Of a stretch of DNA of 64,000 nucleotides, positions 6,827 through 14,253 are shown one piece after another. Position numbers and translations under genes: made by a program. Source of the DNA: Azospirillum griseum (GTDB taxonomy: Bacteria; Pseudomonadota; Alphaproteobacteria; Azospirillales; Azospirillaceae); NCBI RefSeq assembly GCF_003966125.1, contig NZ_RXMA01000001.1, forward strand, positions 1 through 64,000, in the 5' to 3' direction. Positions within the stretch are counted from its first letter, which is position 1. The number at the start of each line of letters is the position of its first letter. Under the pieces are notes generated by a model. The model saw nothing but the letters and a program-made list of their open reading frames with translations. It was not told where the DNA came from and made no database searches.

Positions 6827-7861
6827 ATGCACCGGACAGACTCCGGGCATGAAAATAGCCGCATCGCGAAAAACGCGCGGGCGGCCTGCCGCCTAGTTTG
6901 GAGGTTCTTAAGCTCCGAGCTGAATAATCGCTCCGCTGGGATGAGGCGTCAAGGGGTGAACTCAACAACGATTGCGCCCTTAAGAGAAGAAATCGCTTTT
7001 TATGCTTTAGCCATTGCGTTTAAAATAACCCTCCCGGTGGCAGAAATCCCTTATAGGTTGGATATGACCGAAATAATTTCCCGTATTTTGCAGATGCCGG
7101 ATGCTTTGCTTGACCGCTCCCCCTCATATATGGCCGCTCTAATCGGCATATTAGCAGCAGTGATCCAAATCATCTTCATGCTTCAAAGAGTTAAGCATGA
7201 AATTTTTAGCAAAAATGAATTTTCTTCAAGAAATTCTTCTCATTCATCGAAATTAGAGAAAAGAAATAATGGAAAAAATTTATCCAACAGTGAATTAGAT
7301 TTTGCAAAACAGAATTCAATTATCGCCAGCTCATATAATAGCGCCCTTGATTCAGGTATAGCAATAAATGGATTAAACACCGATTTAAAATCTGATAATG
7401 TTTCTCATGGAAATATTCGCAACGTAAATGGGGGAAATCTTGTAGACGGCCTTGTAATAAGTTATCATCAGCAAGCACTTTCGCAAGCAAAATTTCAATT
7501 TTTATTCAGTGTATTCGCGGCGATTGTTGGATTTTTCTACATTCTGTACGCGTCTTCTAAAATAGACGATGCCAATCTTGCGACAACAGCAAAAATAATA
7601 CCTGGGATTATTATTGATGTTATTGCTGCTATATTCTTCAAGCAAGCCGAACAAACTCGGCAACGCGCCACAGAGCTGTATGATCGACTTCGCAAAGATC
7701 AACAGATGCGCAGAGCTGAATCAATAGCCGATAGCATCGAAAATGAACAAATCCGAAGTGCAATCAAAGCTCAGGTGTCACTTCACATGGCCGGTCTGTC
7801 ACCTAAAGAAATAGATATTATTTCATTTGTTTCGAATCCATATTCAAATCAAAGACCGTGA
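6827..7861 (+). CDS. TRADD-N-associated transmembrane-domain protein, predicted defence effector
   Basis: The frame covers 344 aa. Residues 212-322 (starting YHQQALSQAKFQF) contain two membrane segments (about 224-242 and 255-272) and then a charged helix with RATELYDRLRKDQ and a closing SLHMAGL. From memory this matches the cyanobacterial-type TRADD-N-associated two-transmembrane family, which is linked to predicted conflict and cell-suicide systems. A further membrane segment lies at about 101-119, and a serine/asparagine-rich linker at 125-200. From about 6960 the DNA is strongly AT-rich, unlike its surroundings, pointing to foreign origin. The first 38 codons are GC-rich, so the true start may be the ATG at 6941 or later. 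It may act with the gene at 8092, but the 230-bp gap argues against tight coupling. Confidence 0.65.
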   Translation: MHRTDSGHENSRIAKNARAACRLVWRFLSSELNNRSAGMRRQGVNSTTIAPLREEIAFYALAIAFKITLPVAEIPYRLDMTEIISRILQMPDALLDRSPSYMAALIGILAAVIQIIFMLQRVKHEIFSKNEFSSRNSSHSSKLEKRNNGKNLSNSELDFAKQNSIIASSYNSALDSGIAINGLNTDLKSDNVSHGNIRNVNGGNLVDGLVISYHQQALSQAKFQFLFSVFAAIVGFFYILYASSKIDDANLATTAKIIPGIIIDVIAAIFFKQAEQTRQRATELYDRLRKDQQMRRAESIADSIENEQIRSAIKAQVSLHMAGLSPKEIDIISFVSNPYSNQRP

Positions 7862-8091
7862 CGACACCCAATTAAATATCACTTCCTTCTGAAATGGAGG
7901 AAGTGATCAAGGATTTTTCTTTCAGGGATCGCATCGGCACAGCGCCCAAAACGATCGGCCGCTTGATCGAACGCGGGATGGGTACCGCCTTGTCCCGTTG
8001 CGTACTGCTCGATGGGGTTTGCTGCACCGGTGCGCTAAACCTCAGAACCGCGAATGCACTTCAGGTTGGTGCCCCACAGAGCTGATGCCGC

Positions 8092-9153
8092 ATGACAGCC
8101 GACAGGCAAGCCCCGGATTTGACCATCCCGGATCTTGGAACTAGATTGTTTCGATCTGGACTCCAATTTGGTGGAATATCTGTTAGCCTTCTCTCCAACG
8201 GATACGTGCTTTTGGGGGAAGGCGCGGTGTTGGCGGATGAAATGAGCAGAGCAAGCCTGAAAATTGCGTTCGACGGCCCTGCCATCCATGATGGAACCAT
8301 GGATGTGCGGGATCTTGCCCCGGCGCTTCTGGCCATTGGCCAGCTCTGCGAAGAATCGAATCGCGTCCTCAACGGTGAACGAATCAAGGCCGCCGTTCTC
8401 GTCCGGTCTGATTTCCGCAAGGGATCCTTCGTCGTCGATCTCGATCTTGTGCAGACCCTGGTCGCACAAATGAAAAGCTTCTTGGTTGGCGAGGATGCGA
8501 CCGCCGCCGCCAACCTCCTGGCTCTGCTGGGGGGCGGGAGCGGATCGGTGGTTGGGTTGATCCGCATCATCAAATGGCTTCGTGGTCGGCGACCAACCCG
8601 GTTGGTGATCCTGGAACATGGCGGTGTCCGCATCGAAATCGATCAGGATTCGATTGAAACCAACCGGGAGGCCATCCAGCTGCTGCGGGATGTGGAGGTT
8701 CGAAAGGCGGCGGCCGCGCTGATCCGCCCGTTGGAAAAATCCGGCATCGATACCATCGCGTTTTCAGCAGGTGGGCAGCCTCCTGAAATCATCGACAAAG
8801 ACGACGCATCGTCGTTCGTCGTCCCCTCCCCTGAGGAGGAGCAAATCATTCATGAGGAGCGGAAGGCCGCATACACAATTGTTTCGGTTTCCTTCAAGGA
8901 CAGGAACAAATGGCGGCTTTTCGACGGCCAGAACACCATCAACGTCACCATGGCCGACGAAAATTTTCTCTCTCGCGTCAATCAGAACGATGTTGTCTTT
9001 GCAAAGGGCGACATCCTCGTCTGTCGCGTTCTGATGGAACAATGGCGCACAACCGACGGACTGCGGAGCGAATACACCGTACTTGAGGTCGTGGAGCATC
9101 GCAGCGCCGCCCGTCAACTGCCCATGCAGTTCGATCCGCCGACCAGCGACTGA
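8092..9153 (+). CDS. unrecognised accessory protein
   Basis: This 353-aa soluble protein is one I cannot assign. Residues about 45-130 contain a conserved-looking block (FDGPAIHDGTMDVRDLAPALLAIG, then an NRVLNGERIKA segment, then FRKGSFVVDLDLVQ). A glycine-rich hydrophobic stretch at about 140-160 (LLALLGGGSGSVVGLIRIIKWL) looks like a membrane-inserting helix or hinge. A separate C-terminal unit (about 250-345) reads as beta-rich, containing KWRLFDGQNTINVTM. GC content is closer to the host than that of the upstream membrane-protein gene. Both lie on + between phage-like regulatory and replication genes, which fits cargo carried by the element. Confidence 0.75.
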   Translation: MTADRQAPDLTIPDLGTRLFRSGLQFGGISVSLLSNGYVLLGEGAVLADEMSRASLKIAFDGPAIHDGTMDVRDLAPALLAIGQLCEESNRVLNGERIKAAVLVRSDFRKGSFVVDLDLVQTLVAQMKSFLVGEDATAAANLLALLGGGSGSVVGLIRIIKWLRGRRPTRLVILEHGGVRIEIDQDSIETNREAIQLLRDVEVRKAAAALIRPLEKSGIDTIAFSAGGQPPEIIDKDDASSFVVPSPEEEQIIHEERKAAYTIVSVSFKDRNKWRLFDGQNTINVTMADENFLSRVNQNDVVFAKGDILVCRVLMEQWRTTDGLRSEYTVLEVVEHRSAARQLPMQFDPPTSD

Positions 9154-9268
9154 ACGCAAGCCGCGACCACCACAACAACAGCGAAGCCCTCGCGCTGGGG
9201 CTTCACCGGGCGGTGCCGCGCGGTCAGCGGCGGCACGCCCAGATCCAGGGCGATTTGCGCCCCCGCCC

Positions 9269-9538
9269 TCATGCCCCCGGCCCTCTTGCCGGTGCCCCAT
9301 CGGTCCCGGACTTTGGCCGGGTGGTTGGGCAGATTTCGCCCAACGCCTGGGCCGCGAATCGCTTCACCTCGCTGCTGAACACGTAGCCCGGCGTCTGGCC
9401 CACATGCCCCGGCGGCGCGCAGGACGGGCGCAGGAACTCCCACGTCACGAACACCCGGTCGCATCGCACAACCCGGCGGATGCTGTCGGGGAACCGGTAG
9501 ACGCCGTTTTCCCAAATGTCCTCGGGCTTCAGTGGCAT
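9269..9538 (-). CDS. small conserved-looking phage-type protein
   Basis: This 89-aa protein opens MPLKPEDIWENGVYRFPDSIRRVV and has a hydrophobic core strand (VFVTWEFL) and a GYVFSSEVKRFAAQAL helix, so it reads as a real folded domain and not as antisense noise. Its ATG lies three bases after the stop of the replication-protein gene at 9542, so the two are probably co-transcribed. The function is unknown. Small proteins next to phage replication genes are often inhibitors or accessory factors, but nothing here identifies one. Confidence 0.6.
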   Translation of the reverse strand: MPLKPEDIWENGVYRFPDSIRRVVRCDRVFVTWEFLRPSCAPPGHVGQTPGYVFSSEVKRFAAQALGEICPTTRPKSGTDGAPARGPGA

Positions 9539-9541
9539 GGC

Positions 9542-10360
9542 TCAGGCCCTCCCGCCGGGTTGGGACCACAGGCAGGCTTGGCCGGATAACCGGGGCTGGG
9601 GCTGGACCGTGATCACGATGTCCCGGATCCGGGGAAGCGTGGCCAGATCGTCGGAAAACCGCTGGCGAATCTGGTCGGCCAGGAACTGATTCGGGGCATC
9701 AATCCGCAGCACCCGGTCGCCCGTGACCGACACCCGGCAATCCCGGAACCACTGCGCGTGCCGGTCGCGGCCGATCCGCTGGGCGATCAGGTCGGCCAGA
9801 TCGCGCCCGCCGCCGCCCCTCACGCGCTCACGCGTGGGGGCACGCGTGGGGGCGCGCCCAGGTTCACGGGGTTTATCACAGGGTTTGGCCGACACCGGTG
9901 TCGGGCAAAAATCCCCGGTTTTGTCGGCCAAAGCCGAAGGGTCTGTCGCCCAATCAGGGTTTTCCCCGACTCCCCGGTCGCCGACACCGGTGTCGGGCAA
10001 TGCCGCCTCCGGCTCAGGATCATCCGGCCCGCCCTCCTCCCGTTCCAGCCAATCCAGGCAGAAGCGCATCCGCGCCGCCTGCCCCCGCCCGCCCGGCCGG
10101 TCCCGCTCGATCACGCCGCAGGCCAGCAGGGCGGCCCGCGCCCGCTCCACATCGCGGGTGGACAGGGCGGCGTCCTCCGCCACCGTTCCCACGCTGGCCC
10201 AGGTCAGCAGGTCGCCCTGCCCGCGCCACATCTCGCGGTTCACGCGCTCCAGCATCACCAGGGCGACCAGCTTGTCGCGCGGCTTCAGCCGGGGATCTGC
10301 AAACACGGCAACGCGGAATCGGCCCACGATTTCCCGAAAATCGGCGTGTCTCACGCTCAT
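9542..10360 (-). CDS. replication initiator-like protein with DnaA-N-type C-terminus
   Basis: The protein is 272 aa from the ATG at 10360 (MSVRHADFREI); 28 upstream codons in frame look non-coding. Residues about 1-105 form a winged-helix-like unit (DKLVALVMLERVN, then WASVGTVAEDAALSTRDVERA), as in phage and plasmid replication proteins that bind origin DNA. A low-complexity, proline- and arginine-rich linker follows. Residues about 195-255 (RIGRDRHAQWFRDCRVSV, then LRIDAPNQFLADQIRQRFSDDL) match the DnaA N-terminal domain, which recruits the DnaB helicase. This points to replication of an extrachromosomal phase of the element. A 19-bp palindrome lies 143 bp upstream. Confidence 0.7.
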   Translation of the reverse strand: MSVRHADFREIVGRFRVAVFADPRLKPRDKLVALVMLERVNREMWRGQGDLLTWASVGTVAEDAALSTRDVERARAALLACGVIERDRPGGRGQAARMRFCLDWLEREEGGPDDPEPEAALPDTGVGDRGVGENPDWATDPSALADKTGDFCPTPVSAKPCDKPREPGRAPTRAPTRERVRGGGGRDLADLIAQRIGRDRHAQWFRDCRVSVTGDRVLRIDAPNQFLADQIRQRFSDDLATLPRIRDIVITVQPQPRLSGQACLWSQPGGRA

Positions 10361-10967
10361 GGCGCACCTGTCCCGTTCCCGGCGGCTGGCGGCCCGCCGG
10401 TGGCAAGGCTGGCGATTTGCGGGCGCACGGATGGGTGGCTGCAAATCAACAGCGGATTTTATTCCTGAATTGCGATACCCTTCGGGACGCGCGCAGGGGT
10501 TTCCCGTTGACGGTCAACGGGCGTCGAAAACCTGCGGTGTCCGGAAGGGGTGGCGGCCTCGGCAAGGCCGCCCCCATCAGGGCGGGGCGCGCGGCATCAC
10601 GGCAAAGCTCCAGGGTTCACCGCCACGACAAGGCGCGACGGCGGGGGACAGAAGGCGCGTCAGCGGTCGCCGGTGGCGATCGCCTGGACTCGGGAAAGGG
10701 GAAGCCCGGGCGGCGGCCTGCGCGCCCGCAAGACAAAGGGCAAGGCTTCACCGCCGCGAGGCGCGCCGGTGCTGCACAGACACGCAACGCTCCCGGCCGC
10801 GCGGGCGGCCGAAAGCGGCGTGGACCTCGATGTCGATGGGGGCGGCCGGAGGCCCAGGAAAAGCCGCGACGGCGGGCCACGCGGCCAGGCCGTTCGAAAA
10901 TATCGCGGCATCAGCAAGATAGATCTGGGATCTGGACAGGAATGGTTGGGAAAGGGGCGACGCCCCG
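10361..10967. other. gene-free GC-rich stretch upstream of the replication gene
   Basis: The long open frames across these 607 bases look like compositional artefacts of very GC-rich DNA; none shows protein character. It holds a perfect 19-bp palindrome (10503-10521), a GGCGGCCT/AGGCCGCC hairpin at about 10555-10575, and two copies of TTCACCGCC(A/G)CGA (from 10615 and 10747). Being next to a replication protein, it could contain an origin, but this is a guess. Confidence 0.4.
10503..10521. repeat. perfect 19-bp palindrome
   Basis: CCCGTTGAC and GTCAACGGG are exact inverted arms around a central G. It lies upstream of the replication-protein gene in gene-free DNA and is a candidate initiator or repressor binding site. 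Confidence 0.5.
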
Positions 10968-11201
10968 TCATGCCCGTCCCTGGACCGGCATCGGCAAAGC
11001 CTGCGCGATCACGCGCTGATAGCCCGCCGCACGCCGCAGGAACGCGGCAAACGCGTCCGCCTCATCGTCGGCCAGCTCGGCCAGATCGGCGACGCCATAG
11101 CGCGACTGGATTAGCCGCTCGATCTTCGGAACGGTGGGCGGCGCGGACGCGGCAAACGCCTCCCACGCAGCCCGGGCGGCTTGCTGGGCGCGGGTCAGCA
11201 T
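10968..11201 (-). CDS. small helical protein of unknown function
   Basis: This 77-aa protein starts at the ATG at 11201 (MLTRAQQAARAAWEAF). It is alanine-rich and strongly helical, with an acidic middle (LAELADDEADAFAAFL) and a PKIERLIQSRYGV segment. The longer upstream in-frame extension does not look like protein. It lies between the replication gene and a small HTH gene on the same strand, as small phage early genes do. No family was recognised. Confidence 0.5.
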   Translation of the reverse strand: MLTRAQQAARAAWEAFAASAPPTVPKIERLIQSRYGVADLAELADDEADAFAAFLRRAAGYQRVIAQALPMPVQGRA

Positions 11202-11387
11202 GCTGTGACGCCCCCAATTGACCGTATGTCCGGGCAGGCCGTTGAATCGGTCTGATCCTTCATTGTTCCCTTCCCGTTGGCCCACCATTGATTCTTTTGC
11301 CCTGCCCCACCCTTCAGCTTGCGCAAATCGCGCGTAACGAGCGATGCTTCCACACGAAACAACCTATGGGACGATGGTTTCCCACGA

Positions 11388-11600
11388 TCATTCGCCCGCC
11401 TCACGATTGGTGGGCGGCACGAAATCGGGTGGCACGAGGAGATCGATCTTCATGAGGGTCTTGAGCTTGGGATTCCCGTCGGGTGACAGCACCTCGTCCA
11501 CGGCACGCCAGTTCAACTCGGCAGCCTTCGCAATCTGATGGCGACTCATGCCAACAGTCTGGAAATAGGAGCGGATGCGGTGAACAGCGGCGCGAATCAT
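11388..11600 (-). CDS. small helix-turn-helix protein
   Basis: This 70-aa protein has a likely DNA-binding helix-turn-helix at about residues 18-45 (MSRHQIAKAAELNWRAVDEVL), followed by NPKLKTLMKIDLLVPP, a layout like that of Cro-type regulators. It is divergent from the HTH gene at 11694. Three 18-bp palindromes occupy the 93-bp gap, the first only nine bases from its start codon. This is the geometry of a phage immunity switch, with this gene in the Cro or early-regulator position. Confidence 0.65.
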   Translation of the reverse strand: MIRAAVHRIRSYFQTVGMSRHQIAKAAELNWRAVDEVLSPDGNPKLKTLMKIDLLVPPDFVPPTNREAGE

Positions 11601-11608
11601 TCCCCATG

Positions 11609-11676
11609 TTTGCGCTTCTGCGCAAATACGTCAAGCCTCTTGAGTGCGCTACAGCGCATTCGCGCAGCAGCGCAAA
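11609..11676. promoter_or_regulatory. three 18-bp operator palindromes between divergent HTH genes
   Basis: The sites are TTTGCGC-TTCT-GCGCAAA (11609-11626, perfect), AGTGCGC-TACA-GCGCATT (11643-11660) and TTCGCGC-AGCA-GCGCAAA (11659-11676). Their centres are 34 and 16 bp apart. They lie between the small HTH gene (11600) and the repressor-like gene (11694), and two more copies lie near 13.87 kb. The shared arms argue for one dimeric regulator. Confidence 0.7.
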
Positions 11677-11693
11677 ATCCGTACAATAGGGGT

Positions 11694-12083
11694 ATGAGCA
11701 CAGTAGAAAACGAACGTGATCGCAGACGCGCCGCGCTGACTCGGTTCTGGGAACAGAATAGGTCCGAGCTTAAGTCCATTCGCCAATGGGCAGCCGCATC
11801 TGATCTTGGCTACAATACTTTGAATGAATTTGTTCGAAATAAGAAAAATAAGAACATGCTTGCCGATACATATGAAAAATTGGCGTTCGGCGCAAGCAAG
11901 TTACTTCAAAGAGAAGTGACGATACACGAGCTTCTCAATGAGGATGAAAAAAACGATAGCGATGATCCAAGATTGCAGAAAATCGATAGAATTTTAGACT
12001 TACTCAAGAGATTAAGCCCACAAGAGCAGGATGCGTTTGAGGTCATTCTTGAGGCTCGCGTGAAAGCTTCGTCTCCTTCATAA
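11694..12083 (+). CDS. repressor-like DNA-binding protein
   Basis: This 129-aa protein starts at the ATG at 11694; the longer upstream frame runs through the operator region and is rejected. The N-terminal half carries a helix-turn-helix (about residues 28-58: SIRQWAAASDLGYNTLNEFVRNKKNKN), which reads like the Cro/C1 fold of phage repressors. The C-terminal tail (LDLLKRLSPQEQDAFEVILE) is the amphipathic helix pattern common at the end of such regulators. The gene is AT-richer than the host. It is preceded by three palindromic operators and is the best candidate to bind them and the two copies at 13.87 kb. Confidence 0.7.
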   Translation: MSTVENERDRRRAALTRFWEQNRSELKSIRQWAAASDLGYNTLNEFVRNKKNKNMLADTYEKLAFGASKLLQREVTIHELLNEDEKNDSDDPRLQKIDRILDLLKRLSPQEQDAFEVILEARVKASSPS

Positions 12084-12195
12084 GAACTCGCTTCTTCGCA
12101 AGCATCTCGATCCGGTCGAGGTCACGATCATCAAGCGCCGACAGCATCTTTCTCAGTCTTGCCAGTCGGCCAGCCTCTTGGCTGGTCTTCTCCAC
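12043..12195 (-). CDS. possible small protein, convergent with the repressor gene
   Basis: A 50-aa frame starts at a GTG (12195) with an AAGGA Shine-Dalgarno seven bases upstream. The product is charged and helical (LARLRKMLSALDDRDLDRIEML) and resembles the C-terminal helix of Cro/C1-type regulators, so it may be a real small gene or a remnant. It overlaps the last 41 bases of the convergent gene at 11694. Support is limited to the ribosome-binding site and residue pattern. Confidence 0.35.
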   Translation of the reverse strand: MEKTSQEAGRLARLRKMLSALDDRDLDRIEMLAKKRVLMKETKLSREPQE

Positions 12196-12216
12196 CGCCT
12201 CATCCTTCCTTGAGAG

Positions 12217-12245
12217 GCCCGGCCAGGAACCCGCCCTGGCCGGGC
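12217..12245. terminator. strong GC hairpin downstream of the 12.3-13.8 kb unit
   Basis: An 11-bp stem (12217-12227 with 12235-12245) encloses a 7-base loop, six bases after the stop of the gene at 12252. No T-run is present on either strand, so it may block transcription between convergent genes imperfectly or with Rho. Confidence 0.45.
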
Positions 12246-12251
12246 AACCAA

Positions 12252-12695
12252 TCAAGCCGCCAAGCGCTCGATCCAGAGCCAGCAACCTTCCGAGCCGAAG
12301 GGAGTCACGCCATCACTCTTGGGGGCGTCCTGATAGTCGGGCATGCTCACGCCGATTTTGGCCAGAGCTTGTTGAGTGTTCTGCCAAGCCACTTCGCGAG
12401 CTGGTCCATCAGGCGGGAACGGGTCGTGGGCGATCATCCGCCCCTTGCCGAACAGCGCCTGTCCCATTTTGAAGCAAAAGACATTGTCGAGCAGAAGAAC
12501 GTGCATCGCCTGATCGGCCGCGTGCGGCAAAGCATAGTACGTGCCGTCGTCGGCACGTTGGGCATCAGCCAAGATTGCAGTGAGATGAGAAAAGCCTGCA
12601 TCGCGGATCATTTCGGAGTGCCCGAAACGATCGACCATGGCGGCCTTATGCTTCCCAAAGTCAAAAGCATGAACTTCCACAACACTTTCCGACAT
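12252..12695 (-). CDS. hypothetical protein, accessory element
   Basis: This 147-aa protein starts at the ATG at 12695, chosen because GAGGG lies five bases upstream; another in-frame ATG lies at 12713. It has no signal peptide or membrane segment and no motif I recognise. The sequence opens MSESVVEVHAFDFGKHKAAMVDRFG and contains HAADQAMHVLLLDNVFCFKMGQALF, so it looks like a compact soluble domain. It follows the LuxR-type regulator gene with a nine-base gap and is probably its operon partner. Confidence 0.6.
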   Translation of the reverse strand: MSESVVEVHAFDFGKHKAAMVDRFGHSEMIRDAGFSHLTAILADAQRADDGTYYALPHAADQAMHVLLLDNVFCFKMGQALFGKGRMIAHDPFPPDGPAREVAWQNTQQALAKIGVSMPDYQDAPKSDGVTPFGSEGCWLWIERLAA

Positions 12696-12703
12696 TCTAA
12701 CCC

Positions 12704-13816
12704 TCACTTCCATAGATGAGTGACGCTGGATATACGAGATATAAGCTTTGATAAGCCAACCAAATCAGAAACAGGAAATCCCAGTTTCCTGATTTTCTCT
12801 TTTAGATTACGGATTTGAGTGTAGACCGTTACCTCCGTTGTGGATCGCGCCTTGGCGATTTCAGCTGGGGACAAGCCAGCCCCAACGAGCGCTGCAACAG
12901 CAGCTTCCGCTGAGCCGATGCCAAGAAGCTGCCGTAAGACGTCAGCATTTGCATGCTCAGGCAGCGACACCACAAGCAAAGCTGTTCCAGAAAGCCAGCC
13001 AGAGCTTATAGACATCACACCAGCACCAGAAGAGAACGGCACAACCGCCCTGAAATTGGCATCATCAACCGCACGATGAATCAATAATGGCAAATCAGAC
13101 ACACCAACACCATCAATTAAAAGATCCATTTTTATGATTAATTCATCACTAATATCAATATATTTATAGAACATTTTGTTTGCATATATTATCTCCATCT
13201 TTGAGTTTAACAAACAATATCCATCATATGAAAATTCAGATAGGGTATCAATTTTATCAGCATAACGTGAATATTTATCAGTATTTGTCTGTCTAATCTG
13301 AATGTCATTGATGCTTTTATTATCAATAACACATGATACATCAATGTCTACTCTGGACTGAACACAGTACCCATCCTGAAAATTTCTATGAGATACAGCC
13401 ATAATTTCTGTATTATACTTAGCCAACCAAGTCATTCCGCCACATTGGCGCCGGGATATCCTGGCTTGCTCAAGCCACCCCGCTGGATCGGACCGATCTA
13501 CACGCGCGCCGATCTTGCCAGCGTTCAATAAAAGCCAAAACAAACTACTGTGCGTCTCTGACACATAGTCAGTGACATTAGCAATGCTCCGCTGCCGGGC
13601 GCTGACCCAAACGATGCGATCATTATTATCGTATATGATAATTGCAGAGTTTGCGCGCGTCTCTGCATCGACAAATTTTAGAACGTCTTGATTCAACTGC
13701 GGGATTGGAGGAGACGATAGCACGCTTTGCAACCTAAGTATCATTCGAACGATTGTTACACTACCATGTGCCTTTCGTATCTGGTACTTAATTTTCAGTA
13801 TTATGCCAGCGATCAA
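12704..13816 (-). CDS. PAS-like sensor / LuxR-type transcription regulator
   Basis: The frame covers 370 aa. The C-terminal 65 residues form a LuxR/GerE helix-turn-helix (AALVGAGLSPAEIAKARSTTEVTVYTQIRNLKEKIRKLGF). Two PAS-like segments precede it: one near residues 50-80 (SAIIIYDNNDRIVWVSARQRSI) and one near 195-225 (GYCLLNSKMEIIYANKMFYKYI). It is thus a one-component sensor whose ligand cannot be read. The middle of the gene is AT-rich, while the DNA-binding end is closer to host composition. Starts are uncertain: the first codon is a TTG, and an ATG lies at 13744; neither has a clear ribosome-binding site. Two palindromic operators lie 34-86 bp upstream, tying it to the element's repressor. 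Confidence 0.7.
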   Translation of the reverse strand: MIAGIILKIKYQIRKAHGSVTIVRMILRLQSVLSSPPIPQLNQDVLKFVDAETRANSAIIIYDNNDRIVWVSARQRSIANVTDYVSETHSSLFWLLLNAGKIGARVDRSDPAGWLEQARISRRQCGGMTWLAKYNTEIMAVSHRNFQDGYCVQSRVDIDVSCVIDNKSINDIQIRQTNTDKYSRYADKIDTLSEFSYDGYCLLNSKMEIIYANKMFYKYIDISDELIIKMDLLIDGVGVSDLPLLIHRAVDDANFRAVVPFSSGAGVMSISSGWLSGTALLVVSLPEHANADVLRQLLGIGSAEAAVAALVGAGLSPAEIAKARSTTEVTVYTQIRNLKEKIRKLGFPVSDLVGLSKLISRISSVTHLWK

Positions 13817-13849
13817 AGCCGAAGCGCGATCACGCCGCCCGCCATAGAA

Positions 13850-13902
13850 TTTGCGCTACTGCGCATATTTCGATCTTGAACAAATTTGCGTAGTGGCGCA
13901 AA
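13850..13902. promoter_or_regulatory. two further copies of the 18-bp operator palindrome
   Basis: TTTGCGC-TACT-GCGCATA (13850-13867) and TTTGCGT-AGTG-GCGCAAA (13885-13902) share arms with the three sites at 11609-11676. They lie between the LuxR-type gene (-, start 13816) and the rightward early genes beginning near 13.96 kb, so binding here could control both directions. Confidence 0.65.
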
Positions 13903-13962
13903 TTTTTGGCAAGCCATCATGACCCACATGACAGCACCCAACCCCAGAAGCGCGCCAAGCCG

Positions 13963-14253
13963 ATGCAGCAAGAAACATCACCATCCCACCGGCTGGAGCA
14001 CTTCAACCGCTTACGCAAGGCGATTGAGGCACAATTTGCCACCGGAAAAATCAGCATCGCGGACCGCCAGAAACGGTTGATCGCCGCACGCGACGCCACC
14101 GGCATCACAACGCTGCGGACCAGCGAAAGGCAGCCACTTCCCCGCGCGCTAAGCGAGAAAAGCGAACATCGCCGTCGGCAGTCGTCGAATCACCAGCAAT
14201 ACGCTCACAAGACCACCTCCGCCCCGCCAGCAGGGGCTTGCCCAAATGGCTGA
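13963..14253 (+). CDS. small basic protein of unknown function
   Basis: This 96-aa protein starts at the ATG at 13963. The central helix (RLEHFNRLRKAIEAQFATGKISIADRQKRLIAARDATG) looks like protein, and the C-terminal half is polar and low in complexity. It overlaps the next gene by eight bases. A competing short frame over the same DNA begins at 13919 but has poorer residue composition. It is the first gene of the rightward operon leading to the integrase, just downstream of the operator pair. No function is assigned. Confidence 0.45.
   Translation: MQQETSPSHRLEHFNRLRKAIEAQFATGKISIADRQKRLIAARDATGITTLRTSERQPLPRALSEKSEHRRRQSSNHQQYAHKTTSAPPAGACPNG

Noticed and set aside
7894..8085. 63-aa frame between the membrane-protein gene and the 8092 gene
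   Set aside because: No ribosome-binding site and no protein-like pattern; treated as intergenic.
10445..11221. Several overlapping frames on both strands upstream of the replication gene
   Set aside because: Arg/Pro/Ala-rich products in all frames, typical of random GC-rich DNA.
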